From: Calliphora vicina
Taxonomy: Eukaryota; Arthropoda; Insecta; Diptera; Calliphoridae
DNA length: 64,000 bases
Direction of reading: 5' to 3'
Assembly: GCF_958450345.1 (NCBI RefSeq)
Contig: NC_088780.1
Span: 31,581,667-31,645,666, forward strand
Shown: piece by piece, positions 31,302 through 44,032 of the stretch
Numbering within the stretch: the stretch's first letter is position 1
Layout of the letters: the number at the start of each line of letters is the position of its first letter
Program-made: the position numbers and the translations under genes
The notes under the pieces: model-generated
Told to the model about the DNA's origin: nothing
The model's input: only the letters and a program-made list of their open reading frames with translations
Databases searched by the model: none

Positions 31302-31790
31302 TGTCTATACCTCTTACATTTTTATCGTAATAAACGTCAAAATGGTTGTCAAGATAAAAAGTAATCAGGTATACAGACCTGTCACAGAATTCCATTCCGA
31401 TCGAAAGAGGAATTAATTCCGTATTTTGCTTCTTCAGAAAAAGTAAAACGAAAATTTCATTCGGAATGAAACCACTTTCAGTTTTCAAAGTGGATTTGAT
31501 ATTTCTTTGTAATGATTTGTTTTTCTATAATTTTTAATCAATTTCTGTACTAAAAGCTTCCCTTTTGTTTTAATATAAAAAACGCTGTCAAATTTAAATC
31601 AAATTAATAAATTACACGGAATCTAAAGAACCTAAAACGAAATCGATCGGAATAAAAACCACGATCGGAATTGAAACCATTCCGAACAAAATGTGTGACA
31701 AGTCTGATAGTCTACATTTATTAGAATTTTAGTGCTTTTGTTCAGGCAACAAACGTCATTGTTATGATAAATATTTGTGAGGTGTAGACA
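31302..31790. mobile_element. Family-G MITE, split by a family-B element
   Basis: The ends TGTCTATACCTCTTACATTT and the inverted counterpart ending TTGTGAGGTGTAGACA share about 37 bp of inverted similarity through AAACGTC. A related, uninterrupted copy lies at about 39330-39511. Confidence 0.75.
31374..31706 (+). mobile_element. Family-B element, 333 bp, ATA duplication
   Basis: The termini CAGACCTGTCACA and TGTGACAAGTCTG are inverted. ATA flanks both sides (31371-31373 and 31707-31709). The interior has GAATTAATTCCGTATTTTGC, CTTCAGAAAAAGTAAAACGA and ATTCCGATCG blocks. It sits within the family-G element. Confidence 0.8.
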
Positions 31791-33089
31791 AAAAATATTG
31801 CAGTCATGCACTGTTACCGCATTTACTAACGTACCCATACAGTGCGCCCTCGCTTTCTGCAACTCATCGATTACTTTACACAAATACTGTAATATTTCGA
31901 GTATAAACGCTACTAGAATAAAATGTAACTTGATTATACAAAGTTTTGAAGAAATTATATCAATTTATAACATTTTTACTAGGGATGTGCGATTAATCGA
32001 ATAATCAAACATTTTGATTAATAGATTAATCAACATTTCTGGCTAACCAAAACTATGATTAATTCATTTGTTTGAATTTTCAAATTTGGAACATTTTTGT
32101 TCAGAAAAGTTTAAAAGAAAACAAAACGAACTAATAAAAAACAAAAGTTATACAAAATTCAAATAATTTATTAAAGATTATTAAAATTTCAAGCTAGTCA
32201 ATCAATTATTCTTAGCTAATTATCAATATGAATAATCAAAAAATGTTTTATGTTCTGTTTTATTAATCAATTAATCGCAAATCAGTAATTTTTACATTGT
32301 AAATGTTTTGCCTTGTATTTTATCTGTACTTAATTAAGGAACTGATAAATTATAACAAATAGTTTGGCTTGAGTGTTATGAGTTACATAAAGCGAGGGAT
32401 CACTGTATTACTTAAACACAAATGGATGCGAAAAATTAAAAATTATTTATTTTCCATACAAACTAACCTCCTTATTTGAGAGATTTCTCTACCTTCCTTT
32501 AATATATTGTTTTCTTTTTTTTAATTTTCTTTTATTGTTCTGCAAAATCTTTTCCTTTACTATTATATTTTCCTTTAAAAAAAAAATACCAAAAAAAAAT
32601 GTAACAAAAAAATCGTAAAATCGTAACAAATGTAAGCAACATCAAAAAAAATGCTCTTCTTTCAAAATTTCAAAAACTACTACAAGGAAACCAAAACATC
32701 CTGTATTAAGGTGTATGAATACAGGACTTACAAACAAAACTCTATAATAAACCACTCACAAACAAATAATAAGAAACAAACAACATATTAAATGAATTAC
32801 AAGAATAATTACAGAAAGAAATTCTTCTCTCAAAAACCATTGAAAACAAAAAAATTAATAACAAAAGAAAATGCTAAATAATTGTAAATTTAAAGCGAAA
32901 TAAAACAACTTTTTTTTATTATTTGTAATATAAAACAAAGGAAAGAAAAACTAAATTATAGTTAAACAAAAAATATGAAGAACAACCAACAAACAGATAT
33001 GGACCAAAATAGTTCTGACGTTTGTTAAAGTCGAATCAAATATTCGCCACAAAATTTTCTAGGAACATTTTACAATTAGATTATTATCC
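31791..33089. other. Intergenic, ending in an A-rich island
   Basis: Bases 31980-32290 hold dispersed AATCGATTAATCAA-like motifs. Bases 32570-33010 are strongly A-rich on the + strand, like 25902-26460. No gene recognised. Confidence 0.4.
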
Positions 33090-33449
33090 CCCATGTCACA
33101 GATTTCCATTTCGATCGAAAGTGGAGTTAATTCCGCATTTTTCTTCTTTAGAAAATTTCTTTACAAAAAACTCGACTTTTGTTTTAATTAAAAAAAAACA
33201 TTGCCAAATTAAATTTGGAAATTCAGAATTAAAAAAAATTTTGGAAATTAACAAAATCAAACGGAATATGAAGCTGACAAAAAACTCGACTTTTGTTTTA
33301 ATTAAAAAAAAAAACATTGCATGGAAATTCAGAATTAAAAAAAATTTTGGAAATTAACAAAATTAAACGGAATCTGAAGCTAAAACAAAATCGATCGGAA
33401 TAATAACTACGGAATTGAAAACATTCCGAACGAAATGTGTGACAGGCCT
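33090..33449 (+). mobile_element. Family-B element with internal duplication
   Basis: It runs from CCATGTCACAGATTTCC to AAATGTGTGACAGGCCT. A segment ACTCGACTTTTGTTTTAATT plus about 80 bp occurs twice in tandem (about 33170 and 33285). Confidence 0.75.
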
Positions 33450-33879
33450 ATATATTTTTATATTTTGAAACAACTAACTGAGCCACAGATCATAAATTTA
33501 AGGGGGAACAAGAACAAATATTCATAATTCAAAGATCTTAATTTCCCTAAAGACAAATCGATGTAAAAATATAATGGATGAGTGGATGGATTCCTTTGTA
33601 ATAATATTTGTATTACATTAATTGCTTAATAGGTAGTAACATTTAGATTTTTTATCGTTGGCATTTGAATCCATATTTATTTCAACTATGAAAATTAATT
33701 CTTACGTCTGGATTTAAAGAATTTTAATTTGAACTTTATAGATTTAGAAATAAGGTCCAATGAATATCAAAACCTATGTGTCTATTGAGAATCACTTCAA
33801 GAAATGATAAGAAAAAATTATAGACTTAAACAAATGATATGAAGAGCTGATCTAATCCGTCATTGAATTGTCAATTTAA

Positions 33880-34700
33880 CCACCTAAACCTCAGGGCAAT
33901 GAAGTCCCAGGCACTAGCAGATAATATGTTCTACAGTTTCAACAATATGGGCAATGATCCGTGTCTATACCTACGAGCACTCTAACATTACTCTTGTCCA
34001 GGTCCCGTACCATTCTGGTGATACCAGATGTATTCACTCTGAACCACAGGGCCCTGGAGATCCTACAGTCCAATCTACTCCTTCATGAAAGGTTTGTCGG
34101 GAGCAAAATCTCCTTCAATACTATCCTATGGAAATTCTGGATTCATCGATACCTCCGTCCCCTCCGTCACTTCTAATTATAGTTCCGATCCCTAGCTCGT
34201 CCACAATATTCTTACCTTCAATATCAATGTATCATAATACAAACGTACATCGAAGTGATTCATCAACATTCTTAGGGCTCGCTTACATTCATGTAACAGC
34301 ATGGATTTGACCATGTGACATTTCAGAGCCATTATTGGCCAGTTTATTTCTGTGACTGTGCAATCATAAGTTAAGATAGCTCTTACAACTGATATGTATA
34401 TACAATTCACTACGTTCGGTCGCTATCGCCAACTTTTATCTTTGGAATTCCTGCAGGCGTAGAAAGCGTTGAGTACTTTTTCTAAGTCTCTCCTGTATGT
34501 TCTTTCTTCAATACAGTTTACTGTCCAAAAACACTCATAAGAACTTCGCTTCGCCAGCTCTCGACTTTATATCTTCTGGTGAATAGTATATGTTTCTTAT
34601 TATCGGGGTTGACCTCCAAACATTGGGTTCAATCCCAGAAAGAGAGTTCTACAATCGACGTTTGCTTGAAATTATAGTATTGATAAAGGCACAATTTGAC
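33880..34700 (-). mobile_element. Relic of a non-LTR retrotransposon
   Basis: On the - strand, broken frames read EVNPDNKKHILFTRRYK (reverse-transcriptase region after the palm), VRAILTYDCTVTEINWPIM (thumb-like, compare VRPILTYG) and further on VLVGIDTDHCPYC (C-terminal Cys region, compare TGHC). The order is right for a Jockey/I-type element. Multiple stops and frameshifts are present, so it is long dead. Confidence 0.7.
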
Positions 34701-36020
34701 AACTGCAAAATGTGGTAAGAACAAGACGACCGGTCGCTACCCTAGATTAAATTATTATTAAGTCGTTGGAATATAAGAATACGACAACGATATTTATTAT
34801 ATCGGATTAAAGAAACATGTGGCTTCTTATATTAAATCCGGTTCAAAAATGTCGTTGTCGGAATTCGACAACGCCTTATACAATGAAGCCGATCTTCTTC
34901 CTTCTGTATATTGATTGGAAGGTCAACCAACAACCAGAAGATCATGATTACGCCAACAGAATAAGAAGGAATTGAAATTGTTCAAAATTCACAAAATTAA
35001 CAGCATTATTTCCTCTGATAGACTTATTAATAAAACGGTGAATTTCGCATGCACAAAGCATGAACTACATACTTGCTATATTCTTCAAAGTGTTTGGAAA
35101 TCGAACCAAAGATCCACATATATAATGCCTGTGTGAAACCTAACCCGATTGGACGTTAAATGGGAGTATTTAATAATAGATAACTAAAATATCCTAAACA
35201 TTTTGGTGGATTTTCGCTATTGCTGCAATGATGTAATATATTACTGAATTTAAGTGAATTTATTTAATATTTAGGTACGATGTGCATGAAAAACATTTGC
35301 GCATTTTGGATATCTTGAAAGTTTCGGAATTTCATTTCTGAAGACCAGAAATATTTAGTACTTCTTGAAAACATAATGCACGAAACTTCTGCCGAAGCAT
35401 CTTCCTAACTTCGGCAACCAAAGATTGGGGTATAGACAGTGCAAAGTATATTTTTAAAAGTTAAATAAAATGGTAAATTATGTATTTATTAGAAATAACA
35501 AATATTCCCATTATTTATGGAACACGCGGCTTTTCCTGTCAGTCCAATTCTCCAAGGTTTCTGGATCTATCTCACTGATTTAAAAATATACTTGAATATC
35601 GACCACCCTGTATATATGTACATAATTTGTTGTCGGGTAACACATATTTATTACATTCCCACTGGGAATTTAAAATTGACTTTGTCCACTAAAAGCTCAA
35701 CCGGTTGGAGAGCACACTTTGGTCCGAATCTCTGATACTCTGATGAAAATATAAAGACTGCTTAAAACGTCTGGACGTTAGCACTCTTAATAACAATCGA
35801 ATGATTAGTGGCATATCCAGCGTTAGAAACCGTTTAACGAAAAGCAGTGATGCAAATTGTCACAGAGTATACAGGGGTGTCACGAGACAGAAGATAACAA
35901 TGTTTTATATTTATTTCTTTTCCTCCGAAGTGTTCATATTTTTGCTGCATGTAACATATATCGATTAACTTTAACACACACAAAATTAGGTACCAAACAT
36001 TTTCAGAATTTTCACTTCTG
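34701..36020. other. Intergenic, no gene recognised
   Basis: There are small inverted motifs with CGACAACGATA / TGTCGTTGTCG at about 34780-34880, suggestive of another MITE scrap. Nothing coding. Confidence 0.35.
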
Positions 36021-36023
36021 TGC

Positions 36024-36720
36024 TTCTTTTTAACCTTTTAAAAGCTGTGATTTATTTACTTTAAATATACCGGTTTCTATTGAATGGCTAATAAAGAGCC
36101 AAGTAGTATAAATATTGAAGCAACTCTTTATTTATTCAAATTTGGACAACAACTGTTTATATAGTTACTCTCTTCTAATAAACATACATACTTATAATAA
36201 GACATTGATAATACGGTTTGATCTTAATCCAATCAGTGCTTGCAGTATGCTGACACCTCAGCCACTCGCTGTTACTATTTATATTCATCGCGCCATCTTC
36301 TGCCGATTTCTAGCCTATTCTAGCTGAGACATTTCTAGAATGATCAACAATTTGTTATCAACATTGTTTATAATTAGAAGTCTCAACTTATCAATTATAT
36401 TACCATTATTATAGTTGCTGAAAAACCGTTAAAAACTTGTATGCCACTGTAACACGTTCACTATATTGTTAGGTTTTAAACTTTTAAAAACGGTGGTTTA
36501 TTTATTTTTAATAAACCGAATACTTTTGATTGCAAATAAAAACAGTTTAGTAGTTTAAAATTTGTAACAGCTCTTTATTTATTTAAATGTATACAACAAT
36601 TTAAAAAGTCACTATTTTAACACACTTTACTAGGTACTGCAACCATGCTGTACCTATTTTTATATACAGTGCCATATTCTAGAAGCTATATGAATTATCT
36701 AACGGACAAAACTAGAAGGT
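36024..36720 (+). repeat. Direct pair of related segments, LTR-like
   Basis: Bases 36024-36330 and 36476-36700 share blocks in the same order: AACTTTTAAAAACGGTGGTT-like start, CTCTTTATTTATTTAAA, ACAACAA, and TTCTAGAA near the end. They may be remnants of LTRs or a duplicated unknown repeat. Confidence 0.45.
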
Positions 36721-36879
36721 TTCACTTCCGGAGCATTCGGTAGCCTCAATGTTCATGTTAGCAGCATTCACAGTTAATGTTGGCAGCACTGTGCTGCCAA
36801 GTATCTACTTATGACAATGTATACAAAAGCTGTTGGATGTGTTAAAGGAGTTAAATTCAAATTGTGCACTATCAATTTG

Positions 36880-37330
36880 TTTAACAATATATTTCGTAAC
36901 AATATATTGACCGCGATCCAGTATCGCGATATTTATTGAACGTGTAGCATCCATATCGTAAAATAGGCTAATTTTGCGTGATCCGGATTACGCTAGAGAT
37001 ATTGAACGTTTGCATATTTCGTGATATATACTCGCGACATGTTGGTAAGATGTGAAAAAAAATATATTAGCGATACACAGTACAAAAAGTTAAATAATAA
37101 AGTAAAACATTTTACTAAATAATAATATTTTGAAATTCGGATCGTTGATCACGCGATAAATATTGAACGTTTAACATACTTTGTGACATCAACTCACAAC
37201 CGACACTCATATCATAAAAATAATGTAAATATTGAATATGTAGCAAACGATCACCATCCATCAATTCGATCTCAATGGATCGCAATCCAAATATCGCAAT
37301 ATATATTGAAGGTTTAGACTTGGCTTATGT
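36880..37330. mobile_element. Decayed relative of the 6854-7033 MITE
   Basis: ATTGAACGTGTAGCA, GACCGCGATCCAGTATCGCG and TGGATCGCAATCC blocks recur here. Another end-like scrap (GCCACTGTAACACGTTCA) lies at 36440. Confidence 0.55.
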
Positions 37331-38700
37331 TAAAAATAATTCTTTGCTACGCTTCCCTTTTAAAGAAATTTAATTTCTTAAAATGATACAAAATAAATTT
37401 TCTATTTTGTTGCCATATCTGTTTGTTTTAAAAACCAAATTCTCAACTCAACTACTAACGGTTTAAATAAATAAAATAAATTTAACTTAATTACATAATT
37501 CAAATCAAATAACATACAGAGACAGACACTAGTGTTTCATTTCAACTAATTATGAATTAATTTCGGTTACAAAACATTTTTTAAAAACACAACAGCAACA
37601 AAATTATATTAAACCAAGAAAACAAAATAAAGAAACTAATATTAAAACATTTTTTCTATGAAATTTACTTAATTTTAATAAAACCAACAATTTAGCATTA
37701 AACAAACAAAAACTATATATACAACCATCAAAAATTTAACAAACAAATTTAATATTAAATTAATTAAATTAAGACAAACAAATGAAAATTGAAAAAAAAA
37801 GCTTAACAAAAAATCCCTACACTCAGAAAGAAAAACCTAAAAATAAACAAAAAAAAAATATTAAAATAAAAAAGGCAGCTAAAAAAACTGCTTTCATTTC
37901 AAAAACATTTTTTTAAATAATTTAACTAATTATTTGTTTGGCAATGCAATTGTAAATATTATTTTGAATAAATTAATGAAAAAAACAAATAAAAATAAAA
38001 TATATATAAACAAATTAAACTTATATATAAATAACAAAAAATATACATACATATAAATAATTAAATAAATAAATATTAATATTAACTAAATGATGATATT
38101 GTAAAAACAAACAAACAAAATAAAAAACTTAAGTTTAAATATAAAACTTCATATAGCATTGATTTTGAAGGCCTTAAAGGTTAATTTATTTTTGATTTCA
38201 TTTATAGTTTAACAATTTTTTTTTTAAATTTTCAGTTTCTCTCTAACGCTTAAACGTCAACTAAACTAAACCACCTTTTTAAACTAATGAACAAAAACAA
38301 AATATTTAAACAAAACAAGCCTTTTACAAACACCCACAAAATACACACCTCCAATACAATACAACACATACACAAACATTATAGACATTTAAAAATTTTC
38401 AAAAAAAAAAAAACTAAAATTTTTAAAAAAAATAAAATACACAATTTTATAAAAAAAAACAAAATTTATAGTTACAACAAACAAATTATTATGAAAAGAA
38501 AATAATCTCCCAGAAAACTATATTGTATGTAGTTTAACAGAAAAACAAGAAAGAACTTTATTTAAAATGCATTTATTTTTTATCTAAATTGAATTGTGAC
38601 AGGTGGACTCATTACACATCCATCTATCATTAGTGGCTAGAAAATGATCAAGAATAAGCAAACAAAAAAATCAAAATGTTATAAATATGATTCAAGTTTA
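37331..38700. other. A-rich island
   Basis: The + strand is A-rich with few repeats. The 72-codon open frame at 38287-38505 is Lys/Asn/Ile-only low complexity and is not a gene. Confidence 0.5.
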
Positions 38701-38719
38701 ACTACTACTGTTAGGTTAG

Positions 38720-41110
38720 GTTTGTTTCAATGGGCAGCCACTCGTCAAGCAGCTCACTTGGTTTCATTCAAAACTGATGCCATTGTGATACCCAAGGGGT
38801 AAACTGCAGGGTATTTATAATACGTCCGTTGTCTCCAAGTTAAACCAACCATATTCCCTGATGAATGAGTTGATTCGTCTAAGATTCATCTTTGATAGGA
38901 ATGGGTTTCCGAGGTTTGTCAGAGACGAGCATTAGCAGAATAGGTGAGACACAGTCTCCTCCTCTTCTTCATTATGACAGCTTCTACAGTAGTCGTTGTA
39001 CCGTAGGCCCAGTCTTCTAGCATGTGTTCCTTTTTTGCTCACGACGGAATTCCATAAGTAGATTCGTCCTGCTGTATACGGGCCATGTCGACCTCGTTAC
39101 AGAGCACATGAAGGTTCATTGATCCACCTGTTTCGTGAAGTCTCATAAAGTTTCTGCAGTACAACCATCTTGCATTTAACCAGGGAGATACCAGAAAAGG
39201 GGTCGATCGCCTCCTCATTCATCATTGCACCCCTTTATACAATTACCCTGGTTTCCATCGGCCCATGAGATAGGAAAGTCTCACTCTCTCATTTAGGGAA
39301 ACCCGCCATTCCTCGGTTAACCTAAACGTCGTGAAGACACCGCTACTAAACGTCAAAATAGTTGTCAAGATAAAAAATTATCAAATATAGTCCCCATTTA
39401 TTAGTATTATTGCTTTGTTATGAGAAAATTGTTAGTGCTTTTGCTCAGTCAACTTTGTCTTGACAACAAACGTCATTAATTGTTATGATAAATATTAGTC
39501 AAGTATAGACAGGGGGTTAACGACAGCCCTGCTATCAGTAAATTCATACATATATCAGCAGATATTCGATAATACTTCAGCCAATTGGATGCACGTTTAA
39601 TAGCAGCAATTTCCGCCTGAAGAGCAGTACAGAAGTTAGGTAGCCTAAAGTAGGATTTTATCCCAAAGTTCTCAATAAAGAAACCTCCACCGACCCTATT
39701 GCCCCTTTTCGAGCCAGTATATAACCTTATGAAGAGGGAAAGAGTCCGCGCTGCCATCAATTCCTGTTCGGGATTATAATATCGAAAAAATGTTTTGCGA
39801 TGCAGTAATCGACATTACTTTGTATGTGCCCATAGTAATTCAGTATCGTAGACTGCCCAAGGTCCTTGCCAGACCACGAACAGCCAGCATTCAGGCTCAC
39901 ATCAGAATTAAGAGCCATTTGTATCACCATCAAATCAACTCGCAATCAGTTTAAAATAGTAAAAAGTGCCTTAGAGGAGGTAGAAATTATGGCGCCTGTA
40001 ATCAGTATCGCGATAGTCCTTCCGGCCTTCCGGTGAGTAGCATTATCCAAGGCGTGTCACCATAAAGCAAGATGGGATTTAACAACTGCTACTGTCAGTC
40101 ACTGTTAAAATTGTAAATGCAGTAAATTTCTGCACTAACTTTTGCATGTGCAAAGGAGACATCTGTCAGTATTAAACGACTTCACTGATCTGGTTGATTA
40201 TGCTATCATTTTGGGTAAATTATTTACAAGTAATTTGCACTTTCCTGAAACCAATAAACCACTAACTACCCGAACATGAAAAAGCATCAGTAACTATGTC
40301 ACATTTACAATGGTTGACAATACAATGGAAACTTTTCCGAATATTGTTTCAATAACGAACCAACTAGGTTATCTGATGAATGAGTAGATCGTCGACACCT
40401 TTGAACCATGAATGAAAGAGGTTGCCAAAATATGTGCATGAGTCAGCTTTCCTATGAATAGTTTTCGAAAATTCTGGAGTATTAACATTCAGAGCCTTAA
40501 CGCATAATTGAGAACCAATTGTATAACTATCAAATCTATTGGTAGCCAGTGTATCATTATTAACAGAGCAGTAATCCTAAGAATGCGTTGAACGGTGCTA
40601 ACCTACTGAAGTTAGCATGTTCCATAGTACTACATCGCACTTTAACTCGAAAAAAGAAGATGGGTTTCACTACAGCCTTGACGATCCAATTTATACCTCT
40701 CGGATCAATACAGGAATTTTGTACCAATTGTTCCGTTGTACGAATATATGCCTGCATAGGACTAATTTATCCTATTCGGGATATTTAGATTTCAGGATAG
40801 TCTCATGTACAGGATGCTACCAAGATTCTTAGTAACACCATCCGTAATTTTCATTCCGATTCCATTCAGTTTCGAGGTATTTAAGTCAACCAAATCCAAA
40901 CTTTACCTTTTTGAGAAATTTACCAATTCCGTATTCAATGAAACACTTCACTCACTCTAGTATTCTATACAGACTCCATAAAACAATACCGCTAAATAAT
41001 CTGCATATGCCACAGTTGGAATCATACTGTTTTCCATCTCAACCATCAAGATAATACATCTTCTTGCGGAGTGCCACGACTCTCCAGTTTCCAAAAATAG
41101 CATAATACAA
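38720..41110 (-). mobile_element. Relic of a non-LTR retrotransposon, RT to C-terminus
   Basis: On the - strand, in proper order, I can read GVPQEDVLS and TVAYADYLAV (RT palm; the second catalytic Asp of YADD is Tyr) near 41090-41000. KAVVKPI with AxxFxxxMEHAN follows (thumb, 40560-40757). Then LYTGSKRGNRVGGGFF and LQAEIAAIK (RNase H, 39540-39720; the TDGS Asp is missing). GTHARRLGL with CRSCHNEEEETVSHLFC (C-terminal Cys motif, 38920-39035) comes last. Frames are broken everywhere. Confidence 0.8.
39330..39511. mobile_element. Family-G MITE inside the retrotransposon relic
   Basis: AAACGTCAAAATAGTTGTCA through AACGTCATTAATTGTTATGATA to AAGTATAGACA matches the outer parts of 31302-31790 without the family-B insertion. 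It interrupts the RNase H to C-terminus stretch. Confidence 0.7.
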
Positions 41111-41251
41111 TATAAAAACAAAAAGAAAAACAGCCATTTTGTTTGTGTAAAACTATACTGAGCTTGTCAAAAACAGCTGACTACAATACCAAGCCAAACG
41201 TACATATCAAGGCGATTCCATATAAGGTGGTGTCAATAGCACAGCTGATTA

Positions 41252-41899
41252 TTATACCCTTCACCTTTGTGAGAAGGGTATATATAAGTTTGTCATTCCG
41301 TTTGTAATTTCCACAATATAATTTTCCGAATATATAAAGTATATATATTCTGGATCCTTATAGATAGCGGAGTCGCTTAAGCCATGTCCGTCTGTCTGTT
41401 AAAATCAATTTTCTGAAGACCAAAGATTTCTTCGGGATGCAAATCTTTTGCTTTCGAGAAGTTTCCTATTTAAAATCCGCAAAATCGGTCCACAAATGGC
41501 TGAGATATGAGGAAAAAACCAGGACAAACAACCTCGATTTTTTACCTAGTATATCTGGATTACTAAGTCATTAATATAGACAATATGGATATCTAATGAT
41601 AGATATTTCAATGACCTTTGCTACGACGTATATAAGTCCATATAAGTTGGATCTACAATGGGTTAAAATCGGAACAAATATTTTTTAACACGAATTTTTT
41701 TTTCACCAAAAAAATTTAAAAAACCTAAAATTTTTTTTTCTTTAAATTTTTTAAAAAAAGTTAAAAAAAAAATTTTAAATAACAATTTTAAAAAAAAAAT
41801 TTCCAAAAAATTAAAAAAAAAATGTTCGGAAAAATTTTTTTTAACCCGAAGGATATATGAGATTCGGCACAGCCTAATATAGCTCTCTTACTTGTTTTT
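41252..41899 (+). repeat. Family-A interspersed repeat, copy 2
   Basis: It runs from TATACCCTTCACCTTTGTG to TAGCTCTCTTACTTGTTT. It contains TTTGTCATTCCGTTTGTAAT, GGATCCTTATAGATAG, GCCATGTCCGTCTGTCTG and the common TCATTAATATAGACAATATG core. Confidence 0.85.
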
Positions 41900-43382
41900 T
41901 CTTCACTTGTTTTGAAGCTCAAGCTGTCAAATTCTCTAAAGTTTGTTGTTGCGAATATCACTACAAATCTAAAAATCATAAAAACGAAAGGCAGATTTTG
42001 ACAGCACCAGCTAACATAAACAAACATTTTGACAAGCACAGTATGTAAACAGAAAGGAGCCAAAAACGATCAACTGATTAGTTGCACAGACTTTATGAAT
42101 ATACCTTGCATCTGTCCTTAGCATACTGAAATTCCTAAAGTTTTTTTAAAAGACGCTTTTTAATCCTTTAAAGGTAATTTAATTTCTAGTCCACCATGTG
42201 GGTATATATGTCCATATAATAAACGCCATAGATACATTTATCAGTCACCTACGGTATGACGAGATTCCGATTGCTCTGCAGGTATAACCCTGGTAATAGA
42301 TAACAAGCTATTTAAAAGAATTTAAATATAAAGCATCTAAAAACAAATGTTCAAAAGTATGTTTACTTTTAAAAACTTTGCAAAATGTTTACTAAATAAT
42401 TTCATAACCTCACTTTTCAAAAGTATTACGAAATGGTTCTTGGAATTACATTATCAACAAACCACCACCACTAAAAACAAGAAAACTTTATTTAGACTAA
42501 ATTAATTAAAAATAAATGATGATATTAAACAGAAATTATAAGGCAAAATCATAACATAAAACGATATTATAAAAATTAATAATAAAAAAAACAAACATTT
42601 ACATATAAAGTGAGCTCTAAAGCAATTATTACCATATTTAATTTATAATTGTAAAAACATAAATAATTAAACAAACCCGCGTAACATTAACAAATATAGA
42701 TGTTTAAATGAAAACCAAATATTAAATATCCCCCAAAAGATTATTTTCAATTTCGTTTTATTTAAAATTACACTCAAAACAAATCACTTTATAAACAACA
42801 AACGTTACATAAATATTACAATTACTTATGTATGAAAATAAAATTAAAAAAATAATTAAATAACATAAAAACAACAAATTTTTAAAATTTCCTATTTCCT
42901 TTAGATAGTTATAGAAATTTAATTTTTAATTTGTTATTTAATATTTTTATTTCTCCCTGTCTAAAGCCCTGCCTATTTTAACTTACGAATTTTTAATTTT
43001 AAATCATTTTCAGCTAAAACACTGTGTATAGAATTATTTTTAAGTAATAAGTTAAATATAAATAAATAAATATATTATAATTATTATGAAATAATAAAAC
43101 AAATTAAACTTTAAATATAAATAATTATAATAATATTAAAACAAAACAAAAAATGATAACTGAAAATTTTGAACTTAAAAAAAACAAACGTGAAATTATT
43201 GGAAAAAAATAAACAATTTAAGAAAAAATAAAGAAAAGTATTAAAAAAATGCAAAAAAAAAGAGTTTGAATTAATTTATTAAAAGGCTGTATTTAATGTA
43301 AGTGCATCAATAACTATAATTTTTGGAAGGATTTTCAATAATTTTGTAAATAAACAATCATAAATGATCTGTAATCCATTTT
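41900..43382. other. Intergenic, A-rich island from 42420
   Basis: No gene supported. Bases 42420-43330 are A-rich on the + strand, resembling the other A-rich islands. Confidence 0.4.
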
Positions 43383-44032
43383 TATACCCTTCACCTTCAT
43401 GAGAAGGATATATATAAGTTTGTCATTCCATTTGTAATTTCCACAATATAATTTTCCGACCCTATAAAGTATGTATATATATTCTGGATCCTTATAGATA
43501 TCATTCTGTCAGACATGCTTTCGAGTAGTTTCCTATTTAAAATCAGCAAAATCGGTCCACAAATGGCTGAGATATGAGAAAAAAACCAGGACAACCTCGA
43601 TTCTTGACCTATTTTTGATCTACAGTGAGCCTCAAAAGTGAGTAAACACAAAAAATTATTTGATTTTTTTTAAGATAATGAAAATCCTTTCGGTTTTTTG
43701 GATATTGAGTTGAATAATTGATTCGGTTCTGAAAAAAAAAATATTTAAGTCGAAATATAATGATTTTTATGATCTTAAAAAAATCATAAAATTCGCTGGT
43801 GTATACTCACTTCTGAGGCTGTGTGTATATCTCGATTACTAAGTCATTAATATAGACAATATGGATATCTAATAGATATTTCAAAGACCTTTGCAACGAC
43901 GTATATAAGACCAAAGTAAGTTGGAAAAAAATTTTAACCCTAATTTTTTTTTTTAAATTTGTGTTTTGAAGTATAATTTGGTGAAGGGTATATAAGATTC
44001 GGCACAGCCGAATATAGCTCTCTTACTTGTTT
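43383..44032 (+). repeat. Family-A interspersed repeat, copy 3, interrupted
   Basis: It has the same blocks as copy 2, with a 203-bp Tc1-type MITE inserted after GACCTATTTTTGATC. It ends with the hairpin ATTCGGCACAGCCGAAT and CTCTCTTACTTGTTTT. Confidence 0.85.
43623..43825. mobile_element. Tc1-type MITE nested in family A, TA duplication
   Basis: The left end CAGTGAGCCTCAAAAGTGAG and the inverted right end CTCACTTCTGAGGCTGTGTG are flanked by TA (43621-43622 and 43826-43827). The uninterrupted family-A sequence reads GATCTATATCTGG here, proving the insertion point. A related fragment lies near 54190-54400. Confidence 0.8.

Noticed and set aside
33961..34310. Two 60-70 codon + strand frames as small genes
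   Set aside because: The - strand carries retrotransposon protein motifs here; the + frames are shadows.
38287..38505. Lys/Asn/Ile-rich 72-codon frame
   Set aside because: Pure consequence of A-rich DNA; no non-repetitive content.
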